From positions 1-64,000 of the forward strand of contig JAHCHY010000016.1 of NCBI GenBank assembly GCA_026129485.1: a DNA stretch of 64,000 bases, in the 5' to 3' direction. The DNA is from Cyclobacteriaceae bacterium (lineage in GTDB: Bacteria; Bacteroidota; Bacteroidia; Cytophagales; Cyclobacteriaceae). This document shows, piece by piece, positions 1-7,370 of the stretch; the first letter of the stretch is position 1, and each line of letters opens with the position of its first letter. The translations under genes and the position numbers were made by a program. The notes under the pieces were generated by a model, which did no database searches, had not been told where the DNA came from, and worked only from the letters and a program-made list of their open reading frames with translations.

Positions 1-134
1 TCAGTCGGGCTAAAGGCCTCCCCCCGCCCGTTATTATCGGTTGGAGCATCCGTAACGATCAGATTTCCCGATTTTACATGCTTTGCTTCGGTTCTCAGGT
101 TCCCCTGGTAATCAACTGTAGCCATAATTGCCAT
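1..134 (-). CDS. OsmC family protein, N-terminal part only (cut by window edge)
   Basis: The minus strand reads from ATG at 134 (or the in-frame ATG at 125) to the window edge without a stop. The 44 visible codons include LRTEAKHVKSGN and a DNNGRGEAFSPT stretch, which match the N-terminus of OsmC/Ohr-type proteins. These are usually about 140 residues and reduce organic hydroperoxides with two conserved cysteines; those cysteines lie beyond the edge. The call rests on the N-terminal motif only. The gene is divergent from the next gene, with 68 bases between them. Confidence 0.72.
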   Translation of the reverse strand, partial: MAIMATVDYQGNLRTEAKHVKSGNLIVTDAPTDNNGRGEAFSPT

Positions 135-202
135 AACAACCCTATTTTTTCTGCGTTAGTTATTTTACTTTTAATTCCTCGAAGGAACGAAATGCAGGTG
201 GT

Positions 203-937
203 ATGAAGCAAGTTTTCTATTTAGTTCTCGCAGGTTTGGTATCAGGCGCCCTTCCGGCATTTACCCAGACACAGGACAGCTATGAATATAACTCAGAATT
301 TACCTGGGGAATAAACAAAAATTCGGCTGGCGGATTTATTGGCGGGCTGGTTTTTAAGAAGGCCAGAAAGCTTAACAGCAATATGCTTGAGACTTACGGT
401 CTTGAGATTATGAATGTGAAGCATCCGCAGGAAGTAAGGCACAACTCCATTTATACGGGCAACTTTTTTATTTATGGAAAGAGCAACTACCTGTATGCCT
501 TGCGGTTTCAGTATGGCCGCGACCTGATTCTTTTCTCGAAAGCCCCGCAGCAGGGAGTAGAAATCAAAGCCGTTTTTGCGGCTGGTCCAAGCCTGGGCAT
601 TGTGGCACCGTACTACATTGAAAGAGCCGTAGATAACAGCATCTGGGCTTCAAGGCGTGAGCAGTATGATCCCAACAATCCCGATCATGCGTACTCCAAT
701 ATTCTGGGTACCGGCAATCTTTTTGAAGGTATTGGCGATTCTAAAATTCAGCTGGGCGCCAACCTTAAAGCTGCTCTTAATTTCGAGTTGGGATTTCTGA
801 AATCGCAGGTTACCGGGTTTGAAATCGGGGTTTTGGTGGATTCTTATTTCAAAAAGGTAGAAATCATGCCCTCAACCGAGAATAAAGCCATATTCCCTAC
901 CGTGTTTTTGACCATGTTCTACGGTAATCGTAAATAA
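203..937 (+). CDS. Secreted protein, probable outer-membrane beta-barrel, unknown function
   Basis: 244 residues. A signal peptide is clear (MKQVFYLVLAGLVSGALPAF, then TQTQ). The rest is rich in alternating aromatic and polar residues with Gly turns (for example GGFIGGLVF and LRFQYGRDLILF), as in small Bacteroidota outer-membrane barrels. The C-terminus ends in the strand-like FPTVFLTMFYGNRK. I do not recognise a named family. It stands alone, followed by the tonB-like gene 93 bases downstream on the same strand, so co-transcription is possible. Confidence 0.7.
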   Translation: MKQVFYLVLAGLVSGALPAFTQTQDSYEYNSEFTWGINKNSAGGFIGGLVFKKARKLNSNMLETYGLEIMNVKHPQEVRHNSIYTGNFFIYGKSNYLYALRFQYGRDLILFSKAPQQGVEIKAVFAAGPSLGIVAPYYIERAVDNSIWASRREQYDPNNPDHAYSNILGTGNLFEGIGDSKIQLGANLKAALNFELGFLKSQVTGFEIGVLVDSYFKKVEIMPSTENKAIFPTVFLTMFYGNRK

Positions 938-994
938 CCCCCTAAAAAATTCCGGATTTTATGTGACTAACCTCCGCTAAGCGGATTCTATTGC

Positions 995-1002
995 TATATT
1001 TG
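995..1002 (+). promoter_or_regulatory. Possible Bacteroidota -7 element upstream of tonB-like gene
   Basis: TATATTTG fits the TAnnTTTG -7 consensus and lies 28 bases before the tonB-like start. No clear TTTG is seen 19-21 bases upstream; instead there is a small CCGC-TAA-GCGG hairpin at 973-983. Weak prediction. Confidence 0.3.
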
Positions 1003-1030
1003 AAATTCCTAAACTGTAAAGATTTCGCGT

Positions 1031-1705
1031 ATGGAAGCTAAAAAAACTGATAAAGCGGATTTGACCAAGAAAACGTCCTTTTTCTTTAGCATAGGACTTT
1101 TGGTTGCGCTTGGCATTACTTTCATGGCTTTTGAGTGGAAAAGCTATGACGATGACCTGGTGGATCTTCAGGGAAAAAGCACAAACGTGTTTGAAGAGCT
1201 TGTGGAAGTTCCCCCTACCGAGCAACCACCTCCCCCGGCACCTATCATTCAGCAGCCCCAGATTGTAGAGGTACCGGATGAAGAAGAGATCAAAGAAGAC
1301 ATTCAGCTTAAGTTTGATGTTGAAGTAACAGAAGATACCAAGGTTGAAGCCGTAGTAGTAGCTCCTATCGAAGAAAAAGAAGATGTAGATCAGATCTTCA
1401 GCGTGGTAGAAGAAACTGCAGAACCCAAAGGCGGTATGCCTGCCTTCTACAAATATGTAGGTGAAAAAATGAAGTATCCTGCCCAGGCCCGCAGGATGGG
1501 CGTTGAAGGCCGGGTGTTCGTTGAATTCGTAGTAAACCGCGATGGCTCAATAGTAGATGTAAAAGCTATTAAGGGAATTGGCGCAGGTTGCGATGAAGAA
1601 GCCGTGCGCGTGGTACAAAGCGCGCCATCCTGGAAACCCGGTAAGCAAAGAGGTAAGCCTGTACGTCAGAAAATGGTTATCCCGATTATCTTCAAATTAG
1701 GGTAA
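1031..1705 (+). CDS. Energy transducer TonB
   Basis: 224 residues with the usual TonB order. There is a short cytoplasmic N-terminus, then one membrane anchor at about residues 16-36 (FFFSIGLLVALGITFMAF). A Pro/Glu/Val-rich periplasmic spacer follows at about 55-120, including PPTEQPPPPAP. The C-terminal TonB domain covers about 135-224, with YPAQARRMGVEGRVFVEFVV and the terminal VIPIIFKLG strand. The protein links the proton-motive force sensed by ExbB/ExbD to TonB-dependent outer-membrane receptors such as the SusC protein at the far end of this window. No exbBD genes are adjacent, as is common for extra TonB copies in this phylum. A hairpin terminator follows directly. Confidence 0.93.
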   Translation: MEAKKTDKADLTKKTSFFFSIGLLVALGITFMAFEWKSYDDDLVDLQGKSTNVFEELVEVPPTEQPPPPAPIIQQPQIVEVPDEEEIKEDIQLKFDVEVTEDTKVEAVVVAPIEEKEDVDQIFSVVEETAEPKGGMPAFYKYVGEKMKYPAQARRMGVEGRVFVEFVVNRDGSIVDVKAIKGIGAGCDEEAVRVVQSAPSWKPGKQRGKPVRQKMVIPIIFKLG

Positions 1706-1729
1706 CGGTACACGACTGAAAATATCAAG

Positions 1730-1753
1730 CCCCGCAAAATGCGGGGTTTTTTT
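1730..1753 (+). terminator. Rho-independent terminator after tonB-like gene
   Basis: Perfect 6-bp stem CCCCGC (1730-1735) and GCGGGG (1741-1746) with an AAAAT loop, followed by seven T (1747-1753). It lies 24 bases after the tonB-like stop codon. Confidence 0.88.
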
Positions 1754-1858
1754 ATGCTTTCAGAAATCTTGATAGCAAAGAAATCACCGTTTGCTTTCTA
1801 TGCTGAAGTTCAGCGCTGGTCAATGTGCAGGTAAGATTATTCCGCATACTCTTTTTTG

Positions 1859-3067
1859 CTATAAAATAAGTCCGCATCCAAGGCCAATAAGAATAACCGC
1901 CCACGCAGGAATTTTTGTAAACGCGGTAAGCGCGAACGTTCCCAATACAAACCCGGTGTCGGTTAAAATGGAAGCCGCGCTTTGCCCCACCACCAGCGGT
2001 TGAAAAAGTAAAACAGCAGCAGCAGTAACCAGCCCGGCATTGGCTGCATGTATTCCTTCCAGGGATGCGCGTATAGGCCTGAATTTTTTAAGGCTCTCCC
2101 AAATGCGGATCATAAAAAAGATGAGAAACGTACCCGGTAAAAAAATCCCGGCTGCTGACATGATCGCCCCGATAATTTCACCTGCAATGCCATAGTCGCG
2201 CATGGCCAGCGCCCCGATATACGAGCTGAATGAAAACACCGGCCCGGGCAAACCCTGCACAAATGCATACCCGGAAAGAAATTCTTCGGGGGTGAGGTAT
2301 TGCTTGGGCGCATATTGTACAAACTCGGTGTACAACATAGGCGTAAGCACCTGGCCTCCGCCAAAAATCAAACTGCCGTTACGATAAAAATTTTCAAACA
2401 ATCGCACAGGCAAAAACTCGGGAATGGATTTGGTTGCAGCGCCCAGCAAAGCAGCAAACACCAGCACACCTGCCCATAAAAAAAAGTTGGCCCACGAAAC
2501 ATCAAACTTCTGCTTTTCCTGCCGGGGGTGTGCCTTGTAGTTAAATGCGGTAATCAAGCCCGCCACCAAAAGAATTAACGGAAACACTACGGGCGACTTG
2601 AATATGTAAGTAGCCGCACCCGCGGCAATCATGATTAACGCACCCCGTCTGGTTGTAACGGTTTTCAGGCTGATGGCATAGGCTGCATACGCCACAAAGC
2701 CAACTGCCATAGGCTGTATGAATCGTGTAAAATCAAGTGATGCATGCTTATTAGCAAAGCTGTTGATGAGGATACCTGCTATGGTCATGATTGCTACGGA
2801 AGGTAACAGCCAGATCAGCAACGTAAGGTATGCCAGCTTTGCCCCGCCAAGACGATAGCCAATTGCAGAAAGCGTTTGGGTGGAGCTGGGGCCGGGCACT
2901 ACCTGGCACAGGGCATTCAGCTCAATCAGCTCTGCTTCAGAGATGTAATTTCGTTTTTCCACCAACACGCGCTGAAAATGTGCAATGTGCGCCTGCGGCC
3001 CACCGAAACAAGTAACCGATAACAGGAATACATCTTTTAGAAATTCATTCCGTATCCCCTGCTTCAC
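1859..3067 (-). CDS. chrA: Chromate efflux transporter (CHR family)
   Basis: 402 residues, the length of two-domain (long-chain) CHR proteins. The first half carries VTCFGGPQAHIAHF and VVPGPSSTQ. The second half repeats the pattern with LIFGGGQVLTPML and GLPGPVFSFSSYIG, showing the internal duplication typical of ChrA. About ten hydrophobic membrane segments are visible. The family exports chromate at the inner membrane, though many environmental members have unproven substrates. The start lies 6 bases downstream of the stop of the oxygenase gene on the same strand, so the two are probably one transcript. The functional link between them is unclear. Confidence 0.92.
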   Translation of the reverse strand: MKQGIRNEFLKDVFLLSVTCFGGPQAHIAHFQRVLVEKRNYISEAELIELNALCQVVPGPSSTQTLSAIGYRLGGAKLAYLTLLIWLLPSVAIMTIAGILINSFANKHASLDFTRFIQPMAVGFVAYAAYAISLKTVTTRRGALIMIAAGAATYIFKSPVVFPLILLVAGLITAFNYKAHPRQEKQKFDVSWANFFLWAGVLVFAALLGAATKSIPEFLPVRLFENFYRNGSLIFGGGQVLTPMLYTEFVQYAPKQYLTPEEFLSGYAFVQGLPGPVFSFSSYIGALAMRDYGIAGEIIGAIMSAAGIFLPGTFLIFFMIRIWESLKKFRPIRASLEGIHAANAGLVTAAAVLLFQPLVVGQSAASILTDTGFVLGTFALTAFTKIPAWAVILIGLGCGLIL

Positions 3068-3073
3068 GTCCGT

Positions 3074-4045
3074 TTATTTTTTCAACCCGATTTCGCGAAG
3101 ACGTTGATTCAGGAATTCTCCGGCCGTAATATCATCCCACAGTTTGGGATGGTCGGCATCCACGCAGGAAGGTAATGCCGTGAGATCCATCTCCGAACGC
3201 GGGTGCATAAAGAAAGGTATGGAATAACGCGGTGTATTCATCAAATGCCGGGGCGGATTCACCACGCGATGAATGGTAGATTTTAATTTTTTATTGGTCA
3301 GTCGCTCCAGCATATCCCCCACATTTACCACCAATTGCTCAGGCAATGCTGTAATAGGAATCCACTTGCCATCCCTGCGCAGCACCTGCAAGCCATCTGC
3401 GCTGGCGCCCATCAATAACGTTATCAGGTTTATATCGCCATGTTCGGCTGCGCGCACAGCATCTTCCGGCACAGCATCCGGGTCTTCAATGGGGAAATAA
3501 TGAATAGGCCTTAAAATGCTGTTACCATGGTGAACCTTATTATCAAAATAATTTTCAGGCAGGTCCAGGTAAAGCGCAATTGCCTTTAACATCTGCACGC
3601 CTGTTTTCTCTAACCGTTTGTACACATCCAGGGCGATGTCTTTGAACTCCGGCATTTCAGCCGGCCATATATTTTCCGGGTATTCATTTTTGATCGGATC
3701 GTTATCCAGCACTTCCTGCCCTACGTGGTAAAATTCTTTCAGGTCGCCCGTATTCCTGCCTTTGGCATGTTCTTTCCCTTTGCCGATATAACCACGCTGC
3801 CCGGCAAGCCCCGGTATTTCATACTGCTGCTTAACCGCATCGGGTAAGGAGTAGAATTTTTTTATCGCGCTGTAAAGCTTTGCAGAAAGCTCATCAGTAA
3901 GATAGTGGTTCTTGATGGCTGCAAAGCCAATATTGTTGTAAGCATCGCCCAACTGCTGCACAAATTTGTTTTTGCGCTGCGGATCGCCACTGGTAAAATC
4001 GGCCAGGTCAAGCGAAGGAATTTCATCAAACAGGATATCAGCCAT
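3074..4045 (-). CDS. 2-oxoglutarate/Fe(II)-dependent oxygenase, isopenicillin N synthase-like
   Basis: 323 residues. The N-terminal DIOX_N-type region covers about 6-120 (IPSLDLADF; YNNIGFAAIKNH). The C-terminal Fe(II)/2OG jelly-roll has the HxD metal pair in AEHGDINLITLLMG, the distal His in KLKSTIHRVVNPP, and the 2OG-binding Arg-x-Ser in PRYSIPFFMHPR, so the catalytic residues are all present. Relatives are annotated as isopenicillin N synthase family oxygenases. The substrate is unknown, and beta-lactam synthesis is not implied because no peptide synthetase is nearby. It precedes chrA on the same strand by 6 bases and is divergent from the superoxide dismutase gene. Confidence 0.9.
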   Translation of the reverse strand: MADILFDEIPSLDLADFTSGDPQRKNKFVQQLGDAYNNIGFAAIKNHYLTDELSAKLYSAIKKFYSLPDAVKQQYEIPGLAGQRGYIGKGKEHAKGRNTGDLKEFYHVGQEVLDNDPIKNEYPENIWPAEMPEFKDIALDVYKRLEKTGVQMLKAIALYLDLPENYFDNKVHHGNSILRPIHYFPIEDPDAVPEDAVRAAEHGDINLITLLMGASADGLQVLRRDGKWIPITALPEQLVVNVGDMLERLTNKKLKSTIHRVVNPPRHLMNTPRYSIPFFMHPRSEMDLTALPSCVDADHPKLWDDITAGEFLNQRLREIGLKK

Positions 4046-4152
4046 AGATATATAAATTGAGATTACAAGCTAATTATTTTCGGTAAATTTACACACATGC
4101 CGCAAGTTGGGCATGATATTGGTCAGTTTAGGGAACACAAACCAGATGCAAT

Positions 4153-4848
4153 ATGGAAACTATCAATAGAAGAAAATTTGTAAAACAGACCGTAACCGCA
4201 GCGGCAGCGTTGGCTGTACCGGCTTCGGTTTTTGGAAGCACTACTGCACCCCTGCAGTTTACCCAGTTGCCTTTACCGTATACCACCGCGGCACTGGAAC
4301 CTTATATCGATGGGCTTACTATGGATATTCATTATAGCAAGCACCATGCAGCGTACATTAAAAATATAAACGAAGCCATTGCTGCCGAGAATATTTCTTT
4401 CACCACTGAAAAGGAGTTTTTTGCAAACACCTCCAAGCTTTCGGCTAAAGCCCGCAACAACGGGGGTGGCGCCTGGAATCATAATTTTTTCTGGCAGGTA
4501 ATGAAGCCGGGGGCAAGCGGCACACCGTATGGAAAAGTCGTTGCCGCGTTGGATGGTGCATTTGGTTCGGTACCCAAATTTATCGAGCAGTTTAATGCGG
4601 CCGCGATGAGCCGGTTTGGTTCAGGCTGGGCCTGGTTAGTAAAAGATGGTAATACGCTGAAAGTGGGCAGCACGCCTAACCAGGATAACCCGTTGATGGA
4701 TGTTAGTGAGCTGAAAGGAACACCGCTGCTGGCTTTGGATGTTTGGGAACATGCCTACTATTTAAAATACCAGAACAAGCGAAACGAATACATAGCCAAC
4801 TGGTGGAACGTGGTGAATTGGGATGAAGTAGCCAAACGATTGAATTAA
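4153..4848 (+). CDS. Superoxide dismutase (Mn/Fe type) with Tat-like export signal
   Basis: 231 residues. The metal ligands are all visible: His60 (MDIHYSKHH), His110 (GGAWNHNFFW), Asp196 and His200 (LDVWEHAYY). Gly106 lies four residues before His110 and Gln177 sits in STPNQDNPL; this pattern favours a Mn-type or cambialistic enzyme over a pure Fe type. Residues 1-28 look like a twin-arginine signal (INRRKFVKQT, then an Ala/Val-rich stretch), so the enzyme is probably folded in the cytoplasm and exported to the periplasm. That is inferred. The secreted protein at 4853 starts 4 bases after the stop, so the two probably share a transcript. Confidence 0.94.
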   Translation: METINRRKFVKQTVTAAAALAVPASVFGSTTAPLQFTQLPLPYTTAALEPYIDGLTMDIHYSKHHAAYIKNINEAIAAENISFTTEKEFFANTSKLSAKARNNGGGAWNHNFFWQVMKPGASGTPYGKVVAALDGAFGSVPKFIEQFNAAAMSRFGSGWAWLVKDGNTLKVGSTPNQDNPLMDVSELKGTPLLALDVWEHAYYLKYQNKRNEYIANWWNVVNWDEVAKRLN

Positions 4849-4852
4849 TTAC

Positions 4853-5314
4853 GTGAAAAAAAATCTTTTCTTCCTTGTGCTGATAAGCTCAGCTATCGGC
4901 TTGAACGCACAAGACCGCTCCGAAATAAAAATGTATAAAACCTTTGGCGGTGCACGGTTTGAAATGGATACGCTTGTATTAAGTCCCAAGCAGGTATTGC
5001 AGGTTCTGAAAACAGAACCACTGGCCTATGAAAAGTTTAAAAAAGCGAAAGCGAATTATGATGCAGCCGATGTTTTGGGGTTTACCGGTGGTGTGCTGAT
5101 CGGGTTTCCGTTAGGCACTATGGTGGCTGGTGGCAACCCCGAATGGGGTATGGCTGTAGCCGGTGGCGTGTTGGTGCTGGGCTCGCTGTCATTCACCAGC
5201 ATTTTCCGAAGCCACGCCTTTGAAGCCATTGAACTCTACAATGGAAAGTCTGCCCGCATAAAAACCCGGTTTCAGTTCTACGGCACCGGTGGCCGCTTAG
5301 TGGTGCGGTTTTAA
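4853..5314 (+). CDS. Secreted small protein, unknown function
   Basis: 153 residues from a GTG start; the signal peptide follows at once (KKNLFFLVLISSAIGLNAQ), which supports this start. A charged segment (about 25-75) is followed by a Gly-rich hydrophobic stretch (FTGGVLIGFPLGTMVAGG, then GMAVAGGVLVLGSLSF) resembling a glycine-rich membrane hairpin, and a short basic tail. I do not recognise the family. It starts 4 bases after the superoxide dismutase gene, and its last 18 bases overlap the 3' end of the convergent ribD. Confidence 0.72.
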   Translation: MKKNLFFLVLISSAIGLNAQDRSEIKMYKTFGGARFEMDTLVLSPKQVLQVLKTEPLAYEKFKKAKANYDAADVLGFTGGVLIGFPLGTMVAGGNPEWGMAVAGGVLVLGSLSFTSIFRSHAFEAIELYNGKSARIKTRFQFYGTGGRLVVRF

Positions 5315-6340
5315 AACTTCGGGTGAATATACCCGGAGTGTATCGGCTTCAATCCTTTCTTCTGCAACCAGCGAACCGGTAAATGCCGGTGCAGCAATGC
5401 CTGTATAAAATTGCCGCGTTGAGGTAAAGACACGGGCTTCGTCCCACAAACCAGCATTTAGAAATAATGACAAGGTAGTGCTACCACCCTCTACCATTAC
5501 AGATTGTAATCCAATTGAAACCAGGTGCTCTAATAAGGATTCTATGAAATTGTTTTCCGGTAAACGCACCAGCATGAGATTAGCATGCTCTTCATGCTTC
5601 AGCACATTGTAACAAATGGTTTTTACCGAACCGTCAAAAAGCGAAAGCTTATCCGGCAACCGTAAAAACCGGTCGATCACCAACCTTACGGGATTGCGAC
5701 CCGACCAATTACGAACCGTTAACAGCGGGTTATCGTGCGCTGCGGTTTTTGTGCCTACCAGTACGGCATCTTCTTCGCTGCGCCATTTGTGCACCAGCTG
5801 GCGCGATTGCTCATGGCTGATCCACTTTGATTCGTAATTGGCACGCGCTATAAAACCATCCAAGGTCTGGGCCCATTTCAGGATAATGTACGGCCGCTGC
5901 CTTTCATGAAAGGTGAAGAACCGTTTGTTCAATTCGCGGCCTTCCCGCTCAAGCACGCCCTGCACCACCTCTATTCCCACAGCCTTTAGCTTGGCTATGC
6001 CCTTTCCTCCCACCAGGGTATTGGTATCGGTATTGGCAATTACCACTTTGCCTACCTTATGGGTGATCAGCAAATCAGCACAGGGCGGTGTTTTACCAAA
6101 ATGCGAACAGGGCTCGAGGTTAACATATACGGTACTTCCGGTTAGCTGATTCTTATCGGCCACACCGTTTATTGCATTTACCTCAGCATGTGCGCTTCCG
6201 TATTGCTTATGCCAGCCCTCGCCAATAATTTTTCCATCCTTCACAATTACACAACCCACGCGCGGGTTCGGACTTACCGAACCGATACCTTGCCGGGCCA
6301 GCTCAAAGCAACGGAGCATGTAATGTTCGTCTGTGGACAT
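5297..6340 (-). CDS. ribD: Bifunctional riboflavin biosynthesis protein RibD (deaminase/reductase)
   Basis: 347 residues. The N-terminal deaminase has its zinc site: His51-Ala-Glu53 (SAHAEVNAI), Cys78 (LEPCSHFGKTPPC) and Cys87. The C-terminal reductase begins at about 150 (YIILKWAQTLDGFIA) and contains VMVEGGSTTLSLFLNAGLWDE. It converts 2,5-diamino-6-ribosylamino-4(3H)-pyrimidinone 5'-phosphate to the 5-amino-6-ribitylamino uracil phosphate, two steps of riboflavin synthesis in the cytoplasm. No other rib genes are adjacent, which is normal in this phylum. Its 3' end overlaps the convergent upstream gene by 18 bases. Confidence 0.96.
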   Translation of the reverse strand: MSTDEHYMLRCFELARQGIGSVSPNPRVGCVIVKDGKIIGEGWHKQYGSAHAEVNAINGVADKNQLTGSTVYVNLEPCSHFGKTPPCADLLITHKVGKVVIANTDTNTLVGGKGIAKLKAVGIEVVQGVLEREGRELNKRFFTFHERQRPYIILKWAQTLDGFIARANYESKWISHEQSRQLVHKWRSEEDAVLVGTKTAAHDNPLLTVRNWSGRNPVRLVIDRFLRLPDKLSLFDGSVKTICYNVLKHEEHANLMLVRLPENNFIESLLEHLVSIGLQSVMVEGGSTTLSLFLNAGLWDEARVFTSTRQFYTGIAAPAFTGSLVAEERIEADTLRVYSPEVLKPHH

Positions 6341-6375
6341 AAGAAATTACTTACCTTGCAAAGATCATTTTCGGC

Positions 6376-7245
6376 ATGACCAATTCCAAAGAACTGTTTC
6401 ATGATCTGGTAAGCAGGATTACGTTGCCGGAAGATGTTCCCGAAATCCAAAGCATGGTTTACCTGCTGCTGGAAAAAGCGTGGGGCATAACACGAACCGA
6501 TATTCTTGCTGAGAAGAAAATCCCTTTGGCATGGGCTGAAGTGGAGCCTTATGTAAGGCGGATCAACGTGCACGAGCCCATTCAATATATTTTGGGCGAG
6601 GCTGAGTTTTTCGGTCGAACTTTTCGGGTTAATCGTTCGGTTTTGATTCCAAGACCCGAAACCGAGCTGCTGGTACATGAGATCATTAACCATGCAAAAA
6701 CATTGGCCAGAACATTGGATATACTGGACATTGGCACCGGAAGCGGGTGTATTGCCATTTCGCTGGCACTGGAAGTGCTGTGTATGGTACATGGTGTTGA
6801 TATAAACCCGGACGCATTAAAAGTTGCCGGAGAAAACGCCAGTCGGTTAAGTGCCCCTGTGAAGCTCAGTCAACTGGATATTTTAAAAGAGCCCATCACC
6901 GAAAGGTTTGACCTGGTGGTAAGCAACCCGCCTTACATTTCGCAACAGGAAAGGCAAAACATGAAACCCAACGTGTTGAATTATGAACCGCACATTGCGC
7001 TGTTCCCTGTTGGTGAAGATGCGTTTTTATTTTACCGGGTAATTGCAAGGCAGGCACAACAGGCACTAAAACCGGGTGGTTCATTGTGGTTTGAGATTAA
7101 TGAACATTATGGCAAGGAGATTAGTGAAATAATGAACGTAAACGGGTTTGAAAATGTGATCGTAGTAAAGGACTGGAATGGAAAAGACAGGGTGGTTTGG
7201 GGGAAGAAAACCAAAACCTCCGTGATTAGGAACAACAACACCTGA
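6376..7245 (+). CDS. prmC: Peptide chain release factor N5-glutamine methyltransferase PrmC
   Basis: 289 residues. The N-terminal helical domain (about 1-75) includes HEPIQYILGEAEFFG and IPRPETELLV. The SAM-binding motif I is DIGTGSGCIAISLA (118-131), and the catalytic NPPY is at 184-187 (VVSNPPYIS). PrmC methylates the Gln of the GGQ motif of release factors RF1 and RF2. It is divergent from ribD with only 35 bases between the two starts, so their promoters must overlap; this ribD-prmC pairing is common in Bacteroidota. Confidence 0.96.
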   Translation: MTNSKELFHDLVSRITLPEDVPEIQSMVYLLLEKAWGITRTDILAEKKIPLAWAEVEPYVRRINVHEPIQYILGEAEFFGRTFRVNRSVLIPRPETELLVHEIINHAKTLARTLDILDIGTGSGCIAISLALEVLCMVHGVDINPDALKVAGENASRLSAPVKLSQLDILKEPITERFDLVVSNPPYISQQERQNMKPNVLNYEPHIALFPVGEDAFLFYRVIARQAQQALKPGGSLWFEINEHYGKEISEIMNVNGFENVIVVKDWNGKDRVVWGKKTKTSVIRNNNT

Positions 7246-7370
7246 TCCCTCCATCCCAAAACCGAACACCTCTGCATAATAACGAACACTGCTGCCCTCC
7301 ATTCCGGGTTAAAATCCGGCATCCAGGCTATTGGTACGCATTTGGCAATACAGGGCCAAAACCTGAAACC

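Noticed and set aside
3074-4045. Beta-lactam synthesis from an isopenicillin N synthase-like oxygenase
   Set aside because: The family is broad and no peptide synthetase or related gene is near.
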